From assembly GCA_905215225.1 (NCBI GenBank), contig CAJMPM010000127.1:1-5134 (forward strand): a stretch of 5,134 nucleotides of DNA. Direction: 5' to 3'. A program made the position numbers and the translations under genes. Shown piece after piece: positions 1 to 5,134 of this stretch; the first letter of the stretch is position 1; each line of letters begins with the position of its first letter. Under the pieces are notes generated by a model. The model saw only the letters and a program-made list of their open reading frames with translations, searched no databases and was not told the DNA's origin. The stretch comes from an uncultured bacterium. Its GTDB lineage: Bacteria > Actinomycetota > Coriobacteriia > Coriobacteriales > Coriobacteriaceae.

Positions 1-1213
1 ACCGCTCGTAGCCGCGCTTGATGTGATGGATGGCCGAAACCTCGGGCGTCCCGTCGGCGATCAAGCCCGCTACGACGAGGGCCGCTCCGCCACGCAGATC
101 GGGCGAGGTAACCTGTGCACCCGAGAAGCCCTTGACGCCGTGAATCATGGCGTGATGGCTCTCGATACGAATATCGGCACCCATACGCACGAGCTCGGAG
201 GCGAACATGAAGCGGTTCTCGAAGATGTTCTCGGTAATTACGGAGCTTCCGTCGGCAAGGGCCGAAAGCACCATGATCTGCGCCTGCATGTCGGTCGGGA
301 AACCCGGGAACGGAAGCGTCTGGATATCGACCGGCTTGATGCGCTCGGCGCGATTGACGTGGACACCGTTCTCGATACGCTCGCACTCGATGCCCATAAG
401 TTCCATCTTTTTGAGCACCATGCCCAGGTGGATGGGGCAGAAGCCCGTAACATCGACGCCGCGTTCATCGGCCATGAGGGCGCCGGCGACGATAAAGGTA
501 CCGGCCTCGATACGGTCTCCCACCACGCAATGGGTAAAGGGATGCAGCTCCTCCACGCCCTCGATGGTCAAGACGGGCGTGCCCGCGCCGATGATCTTGG
601 CACCCATCTCGTTGAGCATGTTGGCGAGGTCGACGATCTCGGGCTCGCGGGCCGCGTTGTCGATAACCGTGGTACCCTGCGCGCGCACGGATGCCATAAT
701 GAGGTTCTCGGTCGCACCGACACTGGCAAACTCGAGCGTGACGGTGGTACCGCGCAGACCCTGGGGAGCACTGGCGTTGATGTAGCCGTGGGCGGTGTCG
801 AACTCGACGCCCAGAGCCTCGAGACCCAAGATATGCATATCGATCTTGCGAGCACCCAGGTTGCAGCCGCCCGGCATGGCGATCTTGGCGCGATGGAAAC
901 GACCCAGCAGGGGGCCCATCACAGCCGTGGAGGCGCGCATCTTGGCGACAAGCTCGTAGGGCGCCTCCCAAGAATCGACCTGAGAGGTATCAATCTCGAG
1001 CGTGTGCTCGTCGAGAACATCGATCGTAGCGCCCATGCCCTTGAGCACCTTGCCCATCACGTGGACATCGGAAATATCGGGCACGTTCCGCAGCGTCGTC
1101 TTGCCCGGCGCCAGAAGCGTTGCCGCCATAAGTTTGAGCGCGGAGTTCTTGGCACCCGAAACAGGCACGGAACCTCCGATGGCGTGGCCACCCTCAACGC
1201 GGATAATATCCAA
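1..1213 (-). CDS. murA: UDP-N-acetylglucosamine 1-carboxyvinyltransferase MurA (C-terminus cut by window edge)
   Basis: Cytoplasmic enzyme of the first committed step of peptidoglycan synthesis: it transfers enolpyruvate from phosphoenolpyruvate to the 3'-OH of UDP-GlcNAc. The frame reads open for 404 codons from a TTG start to the window edge. Visible family marks are the K22-N23 pair in SGAKNS near the N-terminus, the PEP/fosfomycin-binding loop GGCNLGAR with Cys117 (the Cys115 position of E. coli MurA), and GFPTDMQAQ at 304-312 with the catalytic-type Asp308. The last visible residues, KRGYER, match the conserved end of the family, so only some 15-25 residues are missing. Cys rather than Asp in the loop predicts the fosfomycin-sensitive type (family knowledge, not tested). 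TTG is chosen because an in-frame TAG lies one codon upstream (1217-1219), GAAAGGG sits 6 nt before it, and the protein then begins exactly where homologues do. It lies 88 bp downstream of atpC on the same strand, behind a terminator. Confidence 0.96.
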   Translation of the reverse strand, partial: MDIIRVEGGHAIGGSVPVSGAKNSALKLMAATLLAPGKTTLRNVPDISDVHVMGKVLKGMGATIDVLDEHTLEIDTSQVDSWEAPYELVAKMRASTAVMGPLLGRFHRAKIAMPGGCNLGARKIDMHILGLEALGVEFDTAHGYINASAPQGLRGTTVTLEFASVGATENLIMASVRAQGTTVIDNAAREPEIVDLANMLNEMGAKIIGAGTPVLTIEGVEELHPFTHCVVGDRIEAGTFIVAGALMADERGVDVTGFCPIHLGMVLKKMELMGIECERIENGVHVNRAERIKPVDIQTLPFPGFPTDMQAQIMVLSALADGSSVITENIFENRFMFASELVRMGADIRIESHHAMIHGVKGFSGAQVTSPDLRGGAALVVAGLIADGTPEVSAIHHIKRGYER

Positions 1214-1219
1214 GGTCTA

Positions 1220-1226
1220 CCCTTTC
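1220..1226 (-). promoter_or_regulatory. Ribosome binding site of murA
   Basis: On the minus strand GAAAGGG lies 6 nt upstream of the TTG codon at 1211-1213. It decides the start, because no ATG or GTG in frame is available before the conserved N-terminus and a TAG stop lies between this site and the TTG. It directly abuts the T-tract of the upstream terminator, with no spacer. Confidence 0.7.
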
Positions 1227-1265
1227 AAAAAGCATGCCCGGGATGGCTGGGCCATCCCGGGCATG
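1227..1265 (-). terminator. Intrinsic (Rho-independent) terminator of the atp operon
   Basis: The arms 1233-1247 and 1251-1265 are perfectly complementary over 15 bp, GC-rich and closed by a 3-nt loop (1248-1250). Read on the minus strand, the stem is followed after one C by five T (1227-1231), the usual layout of an intrinsic terminator. It begins 36 nt after the atpC stop codon. There is no T-tract on the other side of the stem, so it should act only on the minus-strand transcript. It lies between atpC and murA, so murA needs read-through, a promoter of its own, or both. Confidence 0.88.
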
Positions 1266-1301
1266 ATGTGTTCGCAAATGGTCGAACGCTAAATCGTTTG
1301 A

Positions 1302-1694
1302 CTATTGGGCAAGCTTGAGCTTACACCATGCGATTTCATTATAGAGGTAGGCGCGGCGTGCATCATCCTCCGACAAATTACCCAGCTTCTCTTCAAAACC
1401 TTGAATATCAGCTTTAAGCTTGTCGGCATCGACGGTCGCCAAATCGCAAGCGCGCTCGGCGAGAACGGTCACGACATCGTCCGCAACCTGGGCATAGCCG
1501 CCGGCCACGGCAAACGTGTGGTCGACAGTGCCCATGGCCTTATCGGAAACGCGAACGTAACCGCGGTCGATCGTGCAGATCTCGCTGGAGTGAGCAGGCA
1601 GAACGCCAAACTCGCCATCCGTGGACGGAATCGACACAAACGCAGCGTCGCCCTCATAGGCGCAGCTCACGGGGCACACGATGCGGATACGCAT
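1302..1694 (-). CDS. atpC: F-type ATP synthase epsilon subunit
   Basis: 130-residue epsilon subunit of the F1 central stalk, which with gamma forms the rotor and in many bacteria restrains ATP hydrolysis. The N-terminal beta-sandwich domain (about 1-83) carries the family hallmark GEFGVLPAHS at 27-36 and GGYAQV at 65-70. A helical C-terminal domain (about 84-130) follows. Length is normal for bacterial epsilon (about 130-140). The ATG lies 3 nt after the atpD stop, and GGGGGAG (1704-1710) within the atpD end is 9 nt upstream, so expression is probably coupled to atpD. The C-terminal ATP-binding motif of Bacillus-type epsilon, I/L-D-x-x-R-A, appears only as VDADKL (88-93), so nucleotide sensing cannot be assumed. 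It is the last gene of the atp operon, followed by a terminator. Product identity is firm from motif, size and position. Confidence 0.95.
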   Translation of the reverse strand: MRIRIVCPVSCAYEGDAAFVSIPSTDGEFGVLPAHSSEICTIDRGYVRVSDKAMGTVDHTFAVAGGYAQVADDVVTVLAERACDLATVDADKLKADIQGFEEKLGNLSEDDARRAYLYNEIAWCKLKLAQ

Positions 1695-1697
1695 AAC

Positions 1698-3151
<1,454 letters not shown>

Positions 3152-3152
<1 letters not shown>

Positions 3153-4060
3153 TACTGTTCCTCCAATGCTGAGGCTCCGCCGACGATCTCGTTAATCTCG
3201 GTCGTGATCGAAGCCTGGCGCACGCGACTATACGTGCGGGTAAGGGTCGAGATGATCGCGGTGGCGTTTTCCGTCGCGGAGTGCATGGCCTTGCGGCGTG
3301 CACCCTGCTCGGCAGCCGCCGAATCGATCAGGGCCTGGTAGATGACCGTCAGGATATACGACGGTACAAGCTTGCCGAGAACATGCTCGGGAGAGGGCAC
3401 GAACTCGAACGTGGACGAGATGCGCTTAGGGGCGTCGGTCTCGTTCTTACGCGGACCGTGGGCCATAGCGATCATCTCGGGATCGAGCGGCAGCAAGCGC
3501 TCGACGCGAAGCTCCTGATCCACGCGGTTCTTGGCGTGGTGGTAGACAAGCTCGACGCGGTCAAGCTCGCCGGCACGATACGCATCGCAGATATGAGAGG
3601 AAATCATGCGAGCCTGATTAAAATCGGGCTCGGAGGAATTGCCCTCAAAATGCATGACGACGTTTGCGCGGTCGCGGAAATACGTGGCCGGTTTGCGCCC
3701 ACACGCGATGATCTCGCACTCGATGCCATCGTTCGCCCAAGAAGCGGCGAGCTTTTCGGCCGTGCGCTCCACCGTCGTATTGAAACCGCCGGCAAGGCCG
3801 CGGTCCGAGGCAATAACGACAATCAGGCCATGCTTGACGCTCTCATGCTTCTGCAGCATGGGATCGGTGCCCGAGCAGGAGGCGTCGCCGGCGACCGTCA
3901 ACATGACGTCGGTCAGCGCCTCCTTATAGGGCTCGGCCTGCTTGGAGCGATCGAGGGCACGACGGATCTTGGCCGTAGAGACCATTTCCATCGTGCGCGT
4001 GATCTGCTTGGTCGTGGTAACCGAGGAGATTCGCTTCTTAATGTCGCGAAGATTGGCCAT
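3152..4060 (-). CDS. atpG: F-type ATP synthase gamma subunit
   Basis: 302-residue gamma subunit, the coiled-coil shaft that turns inside the alpha3 beta3 ring and joins it to the Fo rotor. Its N-terminal helix carries ITRTMEMVSTAKIRRA (20-35), the conserved M-E-M-V-x-x-x-K region facing the beta catch loop. SDRGLAGGFN (85-94) is the family's S-D-[KR]-G-L-x-G-G motif, and the Rossmann-like middle domain runs on to FEFVPSPEHVL (218-228). The C-terminal helix ends with ITTEINEIVGGASAL (285-299), matching the gamma signature. Length is within the family range (about 285-320), and I see no obvious large regulatory insertion. The ATG is 5 nt after the atpA stop, with AGAGGAGA (4071-4078) upstream inside atpA. 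The TAA overlaps the atpD ATG by one base. The tight spacing places it firmly in the atp operon. Confidence 0.97.
3159..3164 (-). promoter_or_regulatory. Ribosome binding site of atpD
   Basis: GGAGGA on the minus strand, 6 nt before the atpD ATG and inside the last codons of atpG. It fixes the start that gives the N-terminally extended beta subunit; no other in-frame start codon lies between this ATG and the conserved GRIVRIIGP. Confidence 0.8.
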
Positions 4061-4065
4061 AGGGC

Positions 4066-5134
4066 TTAGTTCTCCTCTGATCCAGTCGTATCGGCATGGT
4101 GCTTGGCCATGAACTGCTGCTTGAAGTCACCGATAACGCGCAAGAGCTCGGCCTTGGTGTCGTCGTCGATCTTCTTGGCGCGAACCTTGTCGAGCAGCGA
4201 GCCAAAGCCATTGTCCAGGTACTCGATAAGCTCAGCGCGGAAAGGCAGCACGTCGGCAATCTCGAGATCGTCGAGGAAGCCCTCGTTGCCTGCAAACAGA
4301 ACTGCAATCTGCTCGCCAACCTCAAACGGCTTGTAGCGCGGCTGCTTAAGGAGCTCGGTCATGCGAGCGCCGTGGGTAAGCTGCTTCTGCGTAGCCTCGT
4401 CGAGGTCGGAGCCGAACTGCGTAAAGCCGGCGAGCTCCTGGTACGAAGCGAGGTCCAGACGGAGGTTGCCGGCGACCTGCTTCATGGCCTTGGTCTGTGC
4501 GTCGCCACCGACACGGGACACGGAGATGCCCACGTCGACTGCCGGGCGCTGGCCCTGGAAGAAGAGCTCGGACTGCAGGTAGATCTGACCATCGGTAATG
4601 GAAATGACGTTGGTCGGAATGTAGGCCGAGACGTCGCCGTCCTGGGTCTCGATGATCGGCAGAGCCGTCATGGAGCCGTAACCGTTCTTCTTGGACATCT
4701 TGACGGCACGCTCGAGCAGACGAGAGTGCAGGTAGAAGATGTCGCCAGGATAGGCCTCGCGTCCGGGCGGACGATGCAGCGTCAGCGACATCTGACGGTA
4801 GGCCACGGCCTGCTTGGACAGGTCATCGTAGATGACGAGCACGTGGCCACCGGGGTTGGTCTCGCTGGCGGGCTTGCCGTCCTCGCCGTTGTACATGAAG
4901 AACTCGCCGATAGCGGCACCGGCCATAGGCGCGATGTACTGCATAGGGGCGGAATCGGCAGCGGTGGCCGAAACGATGATGGTGTAGTCGAGCGCACCGT
5001 GCTGAGCGAGGGTCTCGCGGATGTTGGCAACCGTGGAGGCCTTCTGGCCGATGGCGACATAGATGCAGACCATGCCCTTGCCACGCTGGTTGAGGATAGC
5101 GTCGATGGCGATGGCGGTCTTACCGGTCTGACGG
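4066..5134 (-). CDS. atpA: F-type ATP synthase alpha subunit (N-terminus cut by window edge)
   Basis: Non-catalytic, nucleotide-binding alpha subunit of F1, which alternates with beta in the hexamer. 355 codons plus TAA are visible; about 170 N-terminal residues lie beyond the right edge. The visible part opens inside Walker A (RQTGKT, from the family motif GDRQTGKT), then IYVAIGQKAST, Walker B with IYDDLSKQ (101-108 of the visible part), RPPGREAYPGDIFYLHSRLLER (spanning 121-142), the family signature PAVDVGISVS (197-206) and Arg207, the arginine finger that reaches the beta catalytic site. A helical C-terminal domain ends at GSEEN. Between GEFFMYNG and HVLVIYDD there are about 12 more residues than in the alpha sequences I recall (visible residues 84-95). 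The gene is followed after 5 nt by atpG. An ATG at 5071-5073 is an internal Met, not the start. Confidence 0.97.
   Translation of the reverse strand, partial: RQTGKTAIAIDAILNQRGKGMVCIYVAIGQKASTVANIRETLAQHGALDYTIIVSATAADSAPMQYIAPMAGAAIGEFFMYNGEDGKPASETNPGGHVLVIYDDLSKQAVAYRQMSLTLHRPPGREAYPGDIFYLHSRLLERAVKMSKKNGYGSMTALPIIETQDGDVSAYIPTNVISITDGQIYLQSELFFQGQRPAVDVGISVSRVGGDAQTKAMKQVAGNLRLDLASYQELAGFTQFGSDLDEATQKQLTHGARMTELLKQPRYKPFEVGEQIAVLFAGNEGFLDDLEIADVLPFRAELIEYLDNGFGSLLDKVRAKKIDDDTKAELLRVIGDFKQQFMAKHHADTTGSEEN

Noticed and set aside
1270..1287. Short dyad GTTCG-N8-CGAAC between atpC and murA, resembling half-sites of a LexA/SOS box.
   Set aside because: The half-sites are in the wrong order and spacing for the Gram-positive SOS box (CGAAC-N4-GTTCG). 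A 5-bp dyad is expected by chance, and neither neighbouring gene is a usual SOS target.
23..1318. 431-codon plus-strand frame antisense to murA.
   Set aside because: It is a shadow of murA, which carries all its conserved motifs on the minus strand. The antisense product has no recognisable domain and runs across the terminator hairpin.
3281..4069. 262-codon plus-strand frame antisense to atpG.
   Set aside because: It almost mirrors the atpG limits and comes from the same codon bias. No motif supports a protein.
5071..5073. ATG as a possible start of atpA.
   Set aside because: The frame continues upstream to the window edge with RQTGKT, part of Walker A, so this is an internal Met of a gene starting outside the window.

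Overview
This window is a single-strand (minus) housekeeping locus. It holds the 3' half of an F-type ATP synthase operon followed directly by a peptidoglycan gene. In transcription order (high to low coordinates) it contains atpA (F1 alpha, 5' end cut by the window edge), atpG (gamma), atpD (beta), atpC (epsilon), a strong intrinsic terminator, and murA (UDP-GlcNAc enolpyruvyl transferase, 3' end cut by the window edge). Coding density is close to complete; the only gap of note is the 88 bp between atpC and murA.

The four atp genes are packed as one transcription unit. There are 5 nt between atpA and atpG, a 1-nt stop/start overlap (TAATG) between atpG and atpD, and 3 nt between atpD and atpC. 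Each downstream gene has a purine-rich Shine-Dalgarno sequence inside the end of the preceding gene, which suggests translational coupling. Together the products form most of the catalytic F1 head (alpha3 beta3 with the gamma/epsilon rotor stalk) that makes ATP from ADP and phosphate using the transmembrane ion gradient. The genes for delta and the membrane Fo part would be expected upstream, beyond the right edge.

Organism: GC is high (about 60 % by eye) with GC-rich third positions. The alpha subunit has an actinobacterial-looking segment before Walker B (F-M-Y-x-G...H-V-L), and atpC is followed immediately by murA. This fits a member of the Actinomycetota, most likely Coriobacteriia (Collinsella or a relative). 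That assignment is inference from memory of family sequences, not a database result.

I found no mobile element, CRISPR array, tRNA/rRNA or new defence-like system. The long plus-strand reading frames are antisense shadows of the real genes. The points most worth a second look are the terminator whose T-tract touches the murA ribosome binding site, and a roughly 12-residue insertion in the alpha subunit just ahead of Walker B.
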